DNA from: Gimesia fumaroli
GTDB lineage: Bacteria; Planctomycetota; Planctomycetia; Planctomycetales; Planctomycetaceae
Direction of reading: 5' to 3'
Assembly: GCF_007754425.1 (NCBI RefSeq)
Contig: NZ_CP037452.1
Span: forward strand, 3,695,164 to 3,759,163
DNA: 64,000 nt
Below are positions 45,349-54,912 of the stretch, piece after piece. The translations under genes were made by a program, and so were the position numbers. Position 1 is the stretch's first letter. Each line of letters starts with the position of its first letter. A model generated the notes under the pieces. It was not told where the DNA came from, made no database searches, and worked only from the letters and a program-made list of their open reading frames with translations.

Positions 45349-46010
45349 TGAAACGTATCTCATTTAAAATACCGATGCTAATCGTATTTCTGGTTTTGAT
45401 TGCCTGTGGAGAGATTCTTTCGGGGCTGCTCATACAGCACGTCAATGGGGCAGAAACGGAAGCCTCGCCGGCAAAGGAAAGTGCCATTGAAGCCGTCAAG
45501 CCTCAGGCTGTGCCGGGGAAAGGTGCACCGATCACAGTTCCAGGAAAGAAAGATCATTTGTCGATGATCCGTGATGACGCGTGGCTGGAAGATCCGTTTA
45601 AAAATATTCAGACCGATGTGAAGTCCGTCATTACGGATTTTGATCAAGGACAAACGAAGCAACCGGTCAAAACAACACAGCCACGGATCATTTCGCGGCT
45701 GGATCTGCTGGTGGAGATGCTGGAAAAGCAGTGTAAGAGTGGAGGCGGAGCAGCAGGTGGGAATCCGACCCGGGCCGCGAATCAGTCGACACTGGGAAAA
45801 GGTCCCGGCGGTCAGGGGAAATTACGGGCACCGGACAAAAAAGGCCGCAACTGGGCTGACCTGACCCCCAAGCAGCGCGAGAAAATTCTGCAGTCTCGTA
45901 CGGAAGGATTTCCTCCCGGGTATGAAGATATTCTGGCTGACTATTTTCGTCGTTTAGCCCGCAATCAAGGCGTGGAAAAGAATCAAACAACTTCTGAGAA
46001 ACAAAAATAA
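45348..46010 (+). CDS. small secreted or membrane-anchored protein, function unknown
   Basis: A 220-residue protein started by ATG within TAATG, with ACAGGAGGGG upstream. The N-terminal hydrophobic segment (about 6-28) is a signal or anchor. The middle is low-complexity and Gly/Pro/Lys-rich. The C-terminal segment, WADLTPKQREKILQSR followed by EGFPPGYEDILADYFRRLA, is a motif I associate with proteins at the end of planctomycete vWA operons; I know no activity for it. It is translationally coupled to the coiled-coil gene. Confidence 0.68.
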   Translation: MKRISFKIPMLIVFLVLIACGEILSGLLIQHVNGAETEASPAKESAIEAVKPQAVPGKGAPITVPGKKDHLSMIRDDAWLEDPFKNIQTDVKSVITDFDQGQTKQPVKTTQPRIISRLDLLVEMLEKQCKSGGGAAGGNPTRAANQSTLGKGPGGQGKLRAPDKKGRNWADLTPKQREKILQSRTEGFPPGYEDILADYFRRLARNQGVEKNQTTSEKQK

Positions 46011-46011
46011 G

Positions 46012-47841
46012 ATGAAGCATTTGAAGATGGCTGTCACAACACGAACGTTTTTTCTCTCTGCGATGATCTGCGGACTGAGTCTGCTGGTTTGCGCTGTGAA
46101 TTTCGCGGATGAGGTCACGCTGTATGACGGCAAAAAAATCACAGGGACAATTCGTGCGATTGACTCGAACGTGATGACGATTCAAACCGGCAAGACTTCG
46201 CAGAAAGTCAGTCTGTTTGATGTGACTTCGTATCAGTTTATTCCCCCGACATTATCACAGGACTTAAGTCAGCTCGTGATCGACGGAGAGAAGGCCAGTT
46301 ATGCGACGGGCCCACGAACCGGCAAGGTGAAACTACGGAAGGGGTTTCATCGTTTCTCATTCCCCTACTATCACACGACGGGACTGGCTAAGCTGAAGAT
46401 TACTCTTTCGGGTCCGAGCATGAAGAGTGCTGAAATTCCGAAAGAGATGTTGTTTCGCGTCAATACAGAAGTCCGTGCGATTTCATCCCAGGAATATAAG
46501 GTTGATAAAGAGGGCTACCGGTTGCCGATCAATCTCAAGAAACCTGAAAGCGCGGTTGCCTATCGATTGATGGAATGGAGTCCACCGCAGGAAGTCAATT
46601 CCATTTATGAATTGAAATATATTCCCGTCAAGAAATATGGGACGAGTCCTCGTTTGGCGATGCTGACCCGCAGAAGCGCGATCTATTTTGGGATTGTGTA
46701 TGAAGGTGTCATCAAAATTCCGCGGGATGGAGAGTATACGTTTTCAGTCGAGACAGATAAGAACAGCAAATTCAAGTTATTTGTGGGGGCTTACCCTCGG
46801 GAACTGTACAAACAGGCAAAGCCAATTCAAAAATCAGGCTGGCGAGTGACATTTTCACAACAGGGTGAACTCCTGGGAAATATCAAGGAGTGGAATCAGG
46901 AGCGCGCTGTCTTCAGTATACTGGCGGCTGAAAAAACGGTTGAGGTCTCGTTAAAACCAGAATCGCTCCATGAAATATGGAAGATTCAGACCGATCCGAA
47001 AAAAGCAAAACAGCCGGATCGGAAGGGAGAGCCTGCGACAGAAGATTCTGCCTATGTTTCGACAAAAGACGGAAATATTCAGCGGGTGACTGGTGAAGTC
47101 GTAGGGATGAATGAAACCAGTCTGCTGTTTCAATATCAGGGACAACAACGGGAAGTGAACCTGGATCGTGTGGTAGGTCTGGTGCTACATAAAAAGCGTA
47201 TCAAGACAAAGTCAAACATGGCGTTACAGAGTCTGGTCGGGCTGATTGGTGGCACTCATATTCCAGGTGAAGTGCAGTTAGATCAAGGAGCGTCCGTGTT
47301 AGTCAAGATGCCTTGGGGGGGATCACTGACACTCAGACGAGACTATCTGGCGACCGTGAAAACGGTTAATGCCCGATCCGTTGCGCTGACCGAACTGACT
47401 CCTGAGACGGTGACACAAGTTCCTTTTTTTAATCAGCTGTATCCGTATCGGGTCAATCAGTCTTTTGCCGGCAAACCTCTCAAGGTGGGGACTCAGGTCT
47501 TTTCGAAGGGGCTGTGCGTGCATTCGAAAACAGAACTGGTTTATACGCTAGACAAGAATTTTGAAAAATTTTATACGGTTCCCGGGCTGCAAGCAGAAAC
47601 GGGACAGCTTGGCAACGTGGCTGTAAAAGTCGTTGCGGACGGGAAAACACTTTATGAACAACCGGAATTTACCAGTACGACCAAGCAGGCACCTTTAGAT
47701 CTGGATGTCACAGGTTGCCAGACGTTGACTCTGATTGTGGATTTTGGAAAAGGTCAGGATGTGGGCGACCGTTTTGTCTGGGGCAATCCCCGATTGATTC
47801 GAGCCGCACCAAAAGAACTGACGGCGAATAAAACGGAATGA
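46012..47841 (+). CDS. secreted NPCBM-domain protein with PA14-like region
   Basis: A 609-residue secreted protein with signal peptide (about 5-28). An initial small beta domain (VTLYDGKKITGTIRAID) is followed by a PA14-like segment (GVIKIPRDGEYTFSVETD, about 245-262), a second copy of the small beta domain (VTGEVVGMNETSLLFQYQG), and a C-terminal NPCBM carbohydrate-binding module (LKVGTQVFSKGLCVHSKTEL to FVWGNPRLIR, about 480-600). NPCBM and PA14 both suggest binding of glycans, so the operon probably acts at a polysaccharide-containing surface (inference). One base separates it from the preceding stop, and its TGA overlaps the next ATG. Confidence 0.78.
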   Translation: MKHLKMAVTTRTFFLSAMICGLSLLVCAVNFADEVTLYDGKKITGTIRAIDSNVMTIQTGKTSQKVSLFDVTSYQFIPPTLSQDLSQLVIDGEKASYATGPRTGKVKLRKGFHRFSFPYYHTTGLAKLKITLSGPSMKSAEIPKEMLFRVNTEVRAISSQEYKVDKEGYRLPINLKKPESAVAYRLMEWSPPQEVNSIYELKYIPVKKYGTSPRLAMLTRRSAIYFGIVYEGVIKIPRDGEYTFSVETDKNSKFKLFVGAYPRELYKQAKPIQKSGWRVTFSQQGELLGNIKEWNQERAVFSILAAEKTVEVSLKPESLHEIWKIQTDPKKAKQPDRKGEPATEDSAYVSTKDGNIQRVTGEVVGMNETSLLFQYQGQQREVNLDRVVGLVLHKKRIKTKSNMALQSLVGLIGGTHIPGEVQLDQGASVLVKMPWGGSLTLRRDYLATVKTVNARSVALTELTPETVTQVPFFNQLYPYRVNQSFAGKPLKVGTQVFSKGLCVHSKTELVYTLDKNFEKFYTVPGLQAETGQLGNVAVKVVADGKTLYEQPEFTSTTKQAPLDLDVTGCQTLTLIVDFGKGQDVGDRFVWGNPRLIRAAPKELTANKTE

Positions 47842-49304
47842 AGATAAGTAATATGAATTGGTTTGGTTCTGCTATGACAAGACAACGTCGATCTCAATTT
47901 CAACAGAATGCAATTTTCCCAGGGCGGTTCCGCGGGCGTCTCAGCAGTCTCTTGGTGTTTGCCTGTTGTCTCGTTGGTCTGTTTTTTATGCCCGATCTGA
48001 CCGCGGGAGAGCAAAAGGATCCAACAGCGCCTCGTTTGATCGTGCGGGATGTCAGCGTATTTCTGGTTTCAGCGCATGGCAAGAAGCTGAACGATGCGGC
48101 CCTGTTTCGTTCGACAACGCCCGGCTATATGTTGTCGCGCAGGTTGAGTGCGGATGCAAGTGAAAGTGATCAGCCTGCCCCGCTGGGGTTAATCACCTTC
48201 GAAGGGCCGCCTGTAAAAGATATTGATGTGCTGGTGGAATTTCCTTCCGGCCGCTTTTTGTCACATTGGCCTACAGCACGGATTCAATCAAAGCGGATCT
48301 ACTGGCGCGCTCAGAATTTATCAAAAGAGAACACGCTTAGTATGCAGATTCCAGAGTCGCACTGGCTCAGCCATTTGCAAACCGCGGACCGCCTGTTTGT
48401 AAAAGGGATTGATAAATGCGAACGTTTTATTTTGTATGATGTGGAACTCAATCATACGCCGCGCATCACATTGAGCCATACGAAAGACGGATTTCAAATT
48501 CAGAATCAAGAAGCGTTTCCACTCAAAAATGTAACGGTGGTGCAACCGACTGACAAGAAAACGGACTGGAGACTGGCGACGGTTGACCTGGTTCCCAGCC
48601 CTGAAAAAACAGAAAAAAAGCCTGTTGCCAAGCCAACTGAAGCTGCGAGCACTAAAAAAGGCGACCCCTTATCGGATGAAAGCCTGACGAAGAAAGCGAA
48701 AGTGGAACAGGCGAAAGAAAAAGCGAAGCAGTTGGCGGCTTTGGGGAATAAGTTAAAAGAAGTAGGAGTCTTGCCAAGTGTGAGCGTTCCGGCAGCCAAA
48801 GCGGCAGAGAAATCAGCGACTCCGTCGCTCCGGAAGGCCCCACCAGTTGATGTGCCGTTCCAGAGTGCAGCGCCTCTTTCGCGGGAACAGGTGTTGGCGG
48901 AATGGGAGAAAAAGCTAGAGACACTGGATTTAGGACAGCCTGAAATTACACATGTCCTGAAAATTCTGGGACAGCATGCGTTCCGCGAAGATCAGGCGAC
49001 GATCGTCTATTGTATGGATGAAAGCTATCTCGACAAAATCCTGCCATTGGAGATTACGCCTTTTCCTGATGTCGTACGCAGGACGGCGATTGTGATTCTG
49101 TTGGATGCGGACCCAGCATTGCTCAAACGCATTGATCAACTGATTGTGCAGCTTGGTGATCCCAAGTGGGAGAAGCGGAATGAAGCGCAGAAAAAACTTG
49201 AAGAATACGGGAAAGCCGCCCAGGTTCAACTGCAAAAAGCGACGAAAAATAAGGACCTGGAAATTGTCTTTCGTGCAGAGCAGATCCTGGAGAAGATCAA
49301 ATAG
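47838..49304 (+). CDS. secreted protein with HEAT-like C-terminus, last gene of the run
   Basis: A 488-residue protein overlapping the previous gene by ATGA. A basic n-region is followed by a hydrophobic helix (about 40-55, LLVFACCLVGLFFMP), which is a signal or anchor. Residues about 60-220 are beta-rich. A Lys/Ala/Pro-rich linker (about 240-340) precedes a helical domain, and the end, DPKWEKRNEAQKKLEEYG followed by a 30-residue helix pair, is a HEAT-like motif common in planctomycete proteins. Function unknown. It is followed by a convergent gene 27 bases on, with no obvious terminator. Confidence 0.68.
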   Translation: MKISNMNWFGSAMTRQRRSQFQQNAIFPGRFRGRLSSLLVFACCLVGLFFMPDLTAGEQKDPTAPRLIVRDVSVFLVSAHGKKLNDAALFRSTTPGYMLSRRLSADASESDQPAPLGLITFEGPPVKDIDVLVEFPSGRFLSHWPTARIQSKRIYWRAQNLSKENTLSMQIPESHWLSHLQTADRLFVKGIDKCERFILYDVELNHTPRITLSHTKDGFQIQNQEAFPLKNVTVVQPTDKKTDWRLATVDLVPSPEKTEKKPVAKPTEAASTKKGDPLSDESLTKKAKVEQAKEKAKQLAALGNKLKEVGVLPSVSVPAAKAAEKSATPSLRKAPPVDVPFQSAAPLSREQVLAEWEKKLETLDLGQPEITHVLKILGQHAFREDQATIVYCMDESYLDKILPLEITPFPDVVRRTAIVILLDADPALLKRIDQLIVQLGDPKWEKRNEAQKKLEEYGKAAQVQLQKATKNKDLEIVFRAEQILEKIK

Positions 49305-49331
49305 GTCTGCGTTCACTTCACCACAACTGAT

Positions 49332-50336
49332 TTAATGAATAATGATTGGCGTGATCGTGAACCCGATGACGAAAAAAGCCAGGGTCAGGCAGCCAATCAG
49401 AATTCGCATGGGGCCGAGCGGAACGGAATCATCGGCGGTCGGCGGGTGTGTGATGCCGAAGAAGACCAGCAACAGGATGATCAATGAGTAGCCGTAATCG
49501 TTGGAATAGATCATATAGATGATCCCCACGCTCAGAAACAGTCGCGCGATGAGATTCGCTTTTGGGCCGAGCATGGTGTAAAGAATGTGGCCTCCGTCGA
49601 GTTGGCCTATGGGGAGCAGGTTTAAGGCGGTGATGAAGATGCCGACCCAGCCGGCGAACAGCATGGGGTTCAGCAGCACATCCTGATTTTCTGCCAGTGG
49701 TCCGTGGACCAGTTCAACCATCCATTGCAGGATTAAAGGCTCTCCATAGCTGTATGTTCCCGCCTGGTTGGTAACAGTGATGACTTCAGAATTCAGCACG
49801 CCCCAATAGGCAAACGGAATGGCGAAGACGAGCCCGGCAAGCGGTCCGGAGACGGCGATGTCGAACATCTGTTTGCGGTTTGCGATGCCGCCCCGTTGCA
49901 GGATCACAGCGCCCATCGTACCAAAGGGACTGATGGGCATGGGGATAAACAGCGGTCGCGTAGCGGGGATATGATAACGCTTTGATTGCAGGTAGTGCCC
50001 CATTTCATGGGACAGTAGAATCAGCATGACCGGGCCGGCGTACGAAAATCCATTAGTGAGAAAAGTGGACCAGCCAACGTGTTGAATGAAACCGTACAGA
50101 TCCCAAAAACCATGGGGAGTGGGAATAAAGGGTTGATGATTCGAGCCGCCCACGATCATCGTACTTAAACAGGTGAATATGAACAGAACCAGCGGAACGC
50201 GACTGCGTGGTACGCGTGCGGGAACTGGTTGAACGGGCCTGGTATGAGAAAAATCATTGGCCTCAGTCTGGTAGTCGCTCGGCTGCACAATAATGATATT
50301 GTCAGAGGGCGGTTGAGGGATATTTTCGTCAGACAT
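49332..50336 (-). CDS. site-2-type (M50) intramembrane metalloprotease
   Basis: A 334-residue membrane protein. SHEMGHYLQSKRY has the HExxH zinc site (H110, E111, H114), and LDGGHIL carries the third ligand D247, the M50 pattern. Five or six membrane helices and a Pro-rich cytoplasmic N-terminus (about 1-48). There is no PDZ domain, and the fold is closest to the compact S2P group that includes SpoIVFB-like and plant EGY-like proteases. It probably cleaves a membrane-bound regulator within the bilayer. A 16-base sequence found also before the GT4 gene lies 41 bases before its start. Confidence 0.9.
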   Translation of the reverse strand: MSDENIPQPPSDNIIIVQPSDYQTEANDFSHTRPVQPVPARVPRSRVPLVLFIFTCLSTMIVGGSNHQPFIPTPHGFWDLYGFIQHVGWSTFLTNGFSYAGPVMLILLSHEMGHYLQSKRYHIPATRPLFIPMPISPFGTMGAVILQRGGIANRKQMFDIAVSGPLAGLVFAIPFAYWGVLNSEVITVTNQAGTYSYGEPLILQWMVELVHGPLAENQDVLLNPMLFAGWVGIFITALNLLPIGQLDGGHILYTMLGPKANLIARLFLSVGIIYMIYSNDYGYSLIILLLVFFGITHPPTADDSVPLGPMRILIGCLTLAFFVIGFTITPIIIH

Positions 50337-50376
50337 AAGTCCAGATCTAAAAAATGAGAGTCGAATGATCGGATAT

Positions 50377-50392
50377 TCGTATTTTATACTGC
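50377..50392. repeat. 16-base motif, copy 1 (upstream of the M50 gene)
   Basis: TCGTATTTTATACTGC, containing the inverted repeat GTAT-TTT-ATAC. An identical copy is at 56091-56106. Both lie upstream of a minus-strand start codon (41 and 63 bases). On the minus strand it reads GCAGTATAAAATACGA and could include a -10 hexamer. Confidence 0.5.
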
Positions 50393-50497
50393 AAGATTGA
50401 CAAAAATGAGTGGGATTTTCCGTCGATTTCGGAGAATTTTCTATCCTGGTCTATCTCTTGAAATCAGATGTCCGAATTCAGTACTTTCGCATGATGT

Positions 50498-51130
50498 TTA
50501 TCGGAGCGGTGCCTGTCGAAGCATTTGGGCTGCTCGGAATACGTAATCGATGCCGCTGTATAATGTAATCAAAGCAGCCGACCAGATCGAAATATCCCTG
50601 AGAAGGATAAAGGCAGATGTATTAAAGGGAGATTCCAGACTCAATGAGAGCAGACTCAAAACGACGGCAACGCACTGAACGCCCATTTTGATTTTTCCGC
50701 TCCAACTGGCAGAGAAGTCGCGTCCATGACGTTCGAGAAAGCCGCGTAGACTGGTGATAAACATTTCGCGACCGATGATAATCAGCACAAACCAGGCATT
50801 GATGCCGGTTGCAGGACCGCGTTCCAGCAGAAAAATAAACGCCCCGCAGATGATGATTTTATCCACGAACGGGTCGAGGATACGGCCCAGAGTCGTGACC
50901 TGATTGTATTTTCGTGCGAAATAGCCGTCCAGGAAGTCTGTTGCCGCGGCGAGAATGAACAGGGCGGCGGAGGTTTTCCACCAGCCTTCCAGGTAGATCA
51001 TCACAAACAGGACCAGCGACAGCACCAGGCGGCTAAGGGTGATCAGATTAGGTAAATTCCAGATTTCCGGTCCTAATAACTCGGTCCCTGAACCGGCATC
51101 CTCGGATTGGTTTTCCGATGTTGAATTCAT
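50498..51130 (-). CDS. pgsA: CDP-diacylglycerol-glycerol-3-phosphate 3-phosphatidyltransferase
   Basis: A 210-residue integral membrane enzyme making phosphatidylglycerol phosphate, the first committed step to phosphatidylglycerol and cardiolipin. The CDP-alcohol phosphatidyltransferase signature is complete: DFLDGYFARKYNQVTTLG then RILDPFVDK, that is D65, D68, G69, A72, R73, G82, D86 and D90. WNLPNLITLSRLVLSLVLF is the usual opening. It is longer at the N-terminus than Escherichia coli PgsA by about 20 acidic residues. It lies in a minus-strand cluster but with gaps of more than 150 bases on both sides. Confidence 0.92.
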   Translation of the reverse strand: MNSTSENQSEDAGSGTELLGPEIWNLPNLITLSRLVLSLVLFVMIYLEGWWKTSAALFILAAATDFLDGYFARKYNQVTTLGRILDPFVDKIIICGAFIFLLERGPATGINAWFVLIIIGREMFITSLRGFLERHGRDFSASWSGKIKMGVQCVAVVLSLLSLSLESPFNTSAFILLRDISIWSAALITLYSGIDYVFRAAQMLRQAPLR

Positions 51131-51334
51131 ATTAAGTAAAACGTTTCAGATGAAAATGAATAAGATAAAATATTCGCGTCGAGTAAAAACGCAAGGCGAC
51201 CCGCGTGAAACGCCAGCACGCCCCCGAATTCACCATAGGCCAGACTCAACCCAGGCGCCACGATTAAACCGGAGACACGCTAAGCGGTATTTTATCGACT
51301 TGGCAAAGAACTTTACAGGTCAGCCTGTTTGCTT

Positions 51335-52708
51335 TTATGGGGATTCACCAATCGCTTTGTCGACTGGCAGTTCATAAGCGACTAATCTGGTATTGCTGCG
51401 TGCATAAATGCGGGTTTCCGCATATGCCGGATGTGCCCAGGTCTCGCTGATCAGATTGGTGCGGGTTAGTTCTTTGTAGCCTTCAGGAGTTAATTCGGCC
51501 AGAATCAGATCTCCCTCGGAATTGAGGATTAGAGCCCGCGCTGACTGATTGAGCCAGACGAGCGTTGCCTGTGGATTTCTGCTGTTTCCAGGGGTCATTT
51601 TGTTGTCATCATCCCAGATCTTTTTTCCGGTGGCGTATTCAAAGCAGGTCAGACCGAATTGTTTGTCCAGCAGATAAGCATAGCCATCGCGGTAGAGTGG
51701 TTGGGACATCAGTCCGCGTAGCGTGCGGCGGTCTTCCCATTTCAGTTCAGCCTGTTCGGGTTGTTTGCCGAGCTGAATGGCTTTGGAACCTTCCCAGTAA
51801 CCGGCGACAAAGATCAGCCCCTCTTTTTCAATCGGACTGGCAATCGCCACACCGTAGGTGACCTTATAGGGGATCGACCAGAGATGTTTCCCGGTTTGCG
51901 GGACAACACTGTGGACATGATTGGGAGACCAGACGATGAGTTGATCGTGACCCTGATGGTGAATTAAGAGTGGTGTTGCGTAACCGGCACTATCTTTAAT
52001 CGAACGCCAGCGTTCCTCACCTGTTGTTCGATCGAGGGCGATGATCGCGGTCCCCTGCTCTTTGCCGCCGGGCATCAGGATGACGAGTTCGCCTATGAGA
52101 TATGGGGCGGCCGCGTAACCCCATTGCGGGACTTTGCCGCCGAAGTCTTTGACAAGCTGTTTGTGCCAGACGACCTTGCCTGTCTTTGCGGAAAGGCAGA
52201 AGGCATCACCCATTGTTCCCAGCGTAAAGACAAAATCATCCCGCACTGTGGGAGCGGCCCGCGGTCCATTGCCGTAATCGAGCTTATTGTAATCACAGGG
52301 ATAATCATGGACCCAAAGTTGTTTTCCGGTGATCGCATCGAGACAGAGAACGCGTTCCACTGGTTTGCGTTTGACCCGATGGCTGTGTATTCCCGCGGCC
52401 TTTTTCTGTTCCTCATTCGAGGCCGCCGGCCGATCCATGACAAAGAGTCGGCGTTTGGCAACCGTAATTCCGCCATAGCCGCCGCCGATTTCCTGCTCCC
52501 AGATTTTTTTCAAACCCGCTTCGGGCCACTCTGTTTTGATCGGGGGACCATTCCAGGTTCCATCGCCGCGCGGGCCGCGCCATTGCGGCCATTCCTCGTA
52601 TTGGGTGTTGTATTTCTTTGTGTCCTGATCTGGTTCTCCAGCCAGGAGAACTGCAGGAGCGAAGAACAACATCAGTGTCAGCAGGCGGAGAATGGAAGGC
52701 ATTGTCAA
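51335..52708 (-). CDS. secreted PQQ-type beta-propeller protein
   Basis: A 457-residue protein with signal peptide (MTMPSILRLLTLMLFFAPAVLLAG). The mature part is a PQQ-like propeller, with blades marked by TGKQLWVHDYP, TGKVVWHKQLV, TGEERWRSIK, TGKHLWSIPY, ATGKKIWDDD. It opens with YEEWPQWRGPRGDGTW, a start typical of planctomycete outer-membrane-protein-assembly-BamB-like paralogues. It has no catalytic Ca/PQQ residues that I can see. A second, different propeller is at 30795. Confidence 0.87.
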   Translation of the reverse strand: MTMPSILRLLTLMLFFAPAVLLAGEPDQDTKKYNTQYEEWPQWRGPRGDGTWNGPPIKTEWPEAGLKKIWEQEIGGGYGGITVAKRRLFVMDRPAASNEEQKKAAGIHSHRVKRKPVERVLCLDAITGKQLWVHDYPCDYNKLDYGNGPRAAPTVRDDFVFTLGTMGDAFCLSAKTGKVVWHKQLVKDFGGKVPQWGYAAAPYLIGELVILMPGGKEQGTAIIALDRTTGEERWRSIKDSAGYATPLLIHHQGHDQLIVWSPNHVHSVVPQTGKHLWSIPYKVTYGVAIASPIEKEGLIFVAGYWEGSKAIQLGKQPEQAELKWEDRRTLRGLMSQPLYRDGYAYLLDKQFGLTCFEYATGKKIWDDDNKMTPGNSRNPQATLVWLNQSARALILNSEGDLILAELTPEGYKELTRTNLISETWAHPAYAETRIYARSNTRLVAYELPVDKAIGESP

Positions 52709-52833
52709 CTCATCTTGGCGGGCTATCAGGCGGGTTATGATCCTGGGAAATCAACTAATCAACATCAGTCGATATTTTCGCCGATGGAGAGAGAAAGCTC
52801 AAGTATGAATTGCCGGGAATGGTCGTCACCCGT

Positions 52834-54846
52834 TTATGTGAGTACGGTTTCGGGGAAATGATCGGGAATGGATGCCGGATCGAGGAAGGTCTGGAACCAC
52901 ATTTCCAAAACGAGGAGTGACCAGAGGCGGGCGCTGTGATCCCATTGCAATTTCAGATGCTCGCTGATGAGTTGTTCGACGGCAGCGGGATTAAAAATCT
53001 GTCGATCCCGGGCACGCTGGCTCATGAGTACATCAAACAACAGCGGTTTGAGTTCATTGCGGAACCAATGATTGAGAGGCACGCCGAAGCCCATTTTTTT
53101 GCGCGTCTGAATTGATTCGGGGAGCAGATCGGAAAAGGTGTCCGTAAGAATTTGTTTGCCTCGGCCTTTATGCATTTTGAGATTGAGGGGCATGGCTGCG
53201 GCGAGTTCTGCGACATGATGGTCGAGAAACGGGCTGCGGCATTCGAGGCTGTGAGCCATGCTGGCGATGTCGACTTTCGTCAGAATATCACAGGGCAGAT
53301 ACGTCAGGACATCGGTGGCTGTGGTGCGGGTGACAAAATCACGATCGGGACAGAGCTGATAGGCGTCCAGCAGAAACTGATCGGCGTCGAATGTATTTAA
53401 CTGTTCCCGGAATTCGGGCGCATACATTTCGTGCCGACGTTCGGTGTCAAAAATGCCGACCCATTTCAGATAGCGTCGTTCCGGGGGAACAGCGAGACCC
53501 GCGAGAAAACGTTTGACGCGGCGGCGGAATGATTTTTGTTCGACCGACGCCGGAAGTTTTTGCCAGATGGAAGCCGTCATCATTTTTCTCATCACGGTCG
53601 GCAGGCGATCGAACCACTGGGAGAGTGCGACCGCGCGATAGCGATCGTAGCCGGCGAAGAGTTCGTCGCCGCCGTCTCCTGATAGTGAGACGGTCACTTC
53701 CTGCCGCGTAACCTGGGAGAGGTACATTGTGGGAATGGCGCTGCTGTCGGCGAAGGGTTCGTCGTAATGCCAGGCAAGTCGCGGCAGCATTTCCAGCGCC
53801 TCAGGTTCCACGACATATTCGTGATGGTCGGTTCCCAGCATCTTGGCGGCTTCCCGCGCGTAGCTGCGTTCATCGAATTGTTTCACGGGGAAGCCGATTG
53901 AAAACGTATGCACGGGGCGATCAGACATACTCTGCATGAGGCCGGCGATGATCGTGGAATCGATGCCGCCAGAAAGAAAGGCGCCTAACGGGACATCGCT
54001 GCGCATGCGAATTTTGACGGACTCAGTGAGTGTTTCGCGGAGTGCGTCTGACCATTGCTGGGATGTTTTGAATGGAAACTGCGGGTTGGAAGCCGGGTGC
54101 TCGTACGGCGGCTTCCAGTAGCGTTCGACAGTAAGTTTCCCCTCTTCATAAATGGCGAGGTGCGCTGGCGGGAGTTTCTGATATCCTTTCAGAATGGACC
54201 AGGGATGTGGCACATATTGATAGGCGAGAAACAGATCGATGGCATGCGGATCGACGGTTCTGCCGGCGTCCGGGAGTTGCAGTAATGATTTCAATTCACT
54301 GGCGAAACTGAGCGAGTCGGCTGTTTCGCGATAGAAAAGGGGTTTCTGTCCGATACGGTCGCGTGCCAGAAACAGTCGCTGGCGGCGTTCGTCCCAGATG
54401 GCAAACGCGAACATGCCGCGTAGACGTTCTACGCACGCGGCACCCTGCTCTTCATAGAGATGCACGATGACTTCGGTATCAGATTCGGTTTTGAATTGGT
54501 GCCCCTGCTGGATGAGCTCCTTACGTAATTCCTGGTAGTTGTAAATTTCGCCGTTGAAGGCGATCCAGACGGAGCCGTCTTCGTTGGACAACGGTTGGTG
54601 ACCGGTTCCCAGGTCGATGATGGAAAGCCGACGATGTCCGAGTGCCGCACCAATGTCGGATACGGGCTGGAAATCGGCGGTGGTATTTGGATCGTTCAGC
54701 AGAAAGGATTTGCCGGGCATGTCCGAGTGGTAACCGCCGGAATCATCGGGGCCTCGATGTGACAGCACATCAGTCATGCGCCGCAGTATACGAGGCGAAA
54801 TGTTTTTCTCCCGCGCGGTCCACGCGATTCCGGTAATTCCACACAT
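52834..54846 (-). CDS. asnB: asparagine synthase (glutamine-hydrolysing) / amidotransferase
   Basis: A 670-residue class II amidotransferase. Cys2 (MCGITGIA) is the N-terminal nucleophile that releases ammonia from glutamine; SHRGPDDSG, GHRRLSIIDL and FNGEIYNYQ complete the glutaminase. The synthetase half has the PP-loop LSGGIDST near residue 292 and SLSGDGGDELFAGYDRY. It amidates aspartate, or in sugar-locus relatives a carboxyl on a glycan precursor. It is followed 66 bases upstream by a GT4 gene on the same strand, so an envelope polysaccharide role is quite possible. It is longer than E. coli AsnB (about 554). Confidence 0.88.
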   Translation of the reverse strand: MCGITGIAWTAREKNISPRILRRMTDVLSHRGPDDSGGYHSDMPGKSFLLNDPNTTADFQPVSDIGAALGHRRLSIIDLGTGHQPLSNEDGSVWIAFNGEIYNYQELRKELIQQGHQFKTESDTEVIVHLYEEQGAACVERLRGMFAFAIWDERRQRLFLARDRIGQKPLFYRETADSLSFASELKSLLQLPDAGRTVDPHAIDLFLAYQYVPHPWSILKGYQKLPPAHLAIYEEGKLTVERYWKPPYEHPASNPQFPFKTSQQWSDALRETLTESVKIRMRSDVPLGAFLSGGIDSTIIAGLMQSMSDRPVHTFSIGFPVKQFDERSYAREAAKMLGTDHHEYVVEPEALEMLPRLAWHYDEPFADSSAIPTMYLSQVTRQEVTVSLSGDGGDELFAGYDRYRAVALSQWFDRLPTVMRKMMTASIWQKLPASVEQKSFRRRVKRFLAGLAVPPERRYLKWVGIFDTERRHEMYAPEFREQLNTFDADQFLLDAYQLCPDRDFVTRTTATDVLTYLPCDILTKVDIASMAHSLECRSPFLDHHVAELAAAMPLNLKMHKGRGKQILTDTFSDLLPESIQTRKKMGFGVPLNHWFRNELKPLLFDVLMSQRARDRQIFNPAAVEQLISEHLKLQWDHSARLWSLLVLEMWFQTFLDPASIPDHFPETVLT

Positions 54847-54912
54847 GAAACAGGTTCTATCTCTGATCGAAGATTCTGATTGAAGTTTCTGGGCAGCAGA
54901 AAGCGGCTTAGA

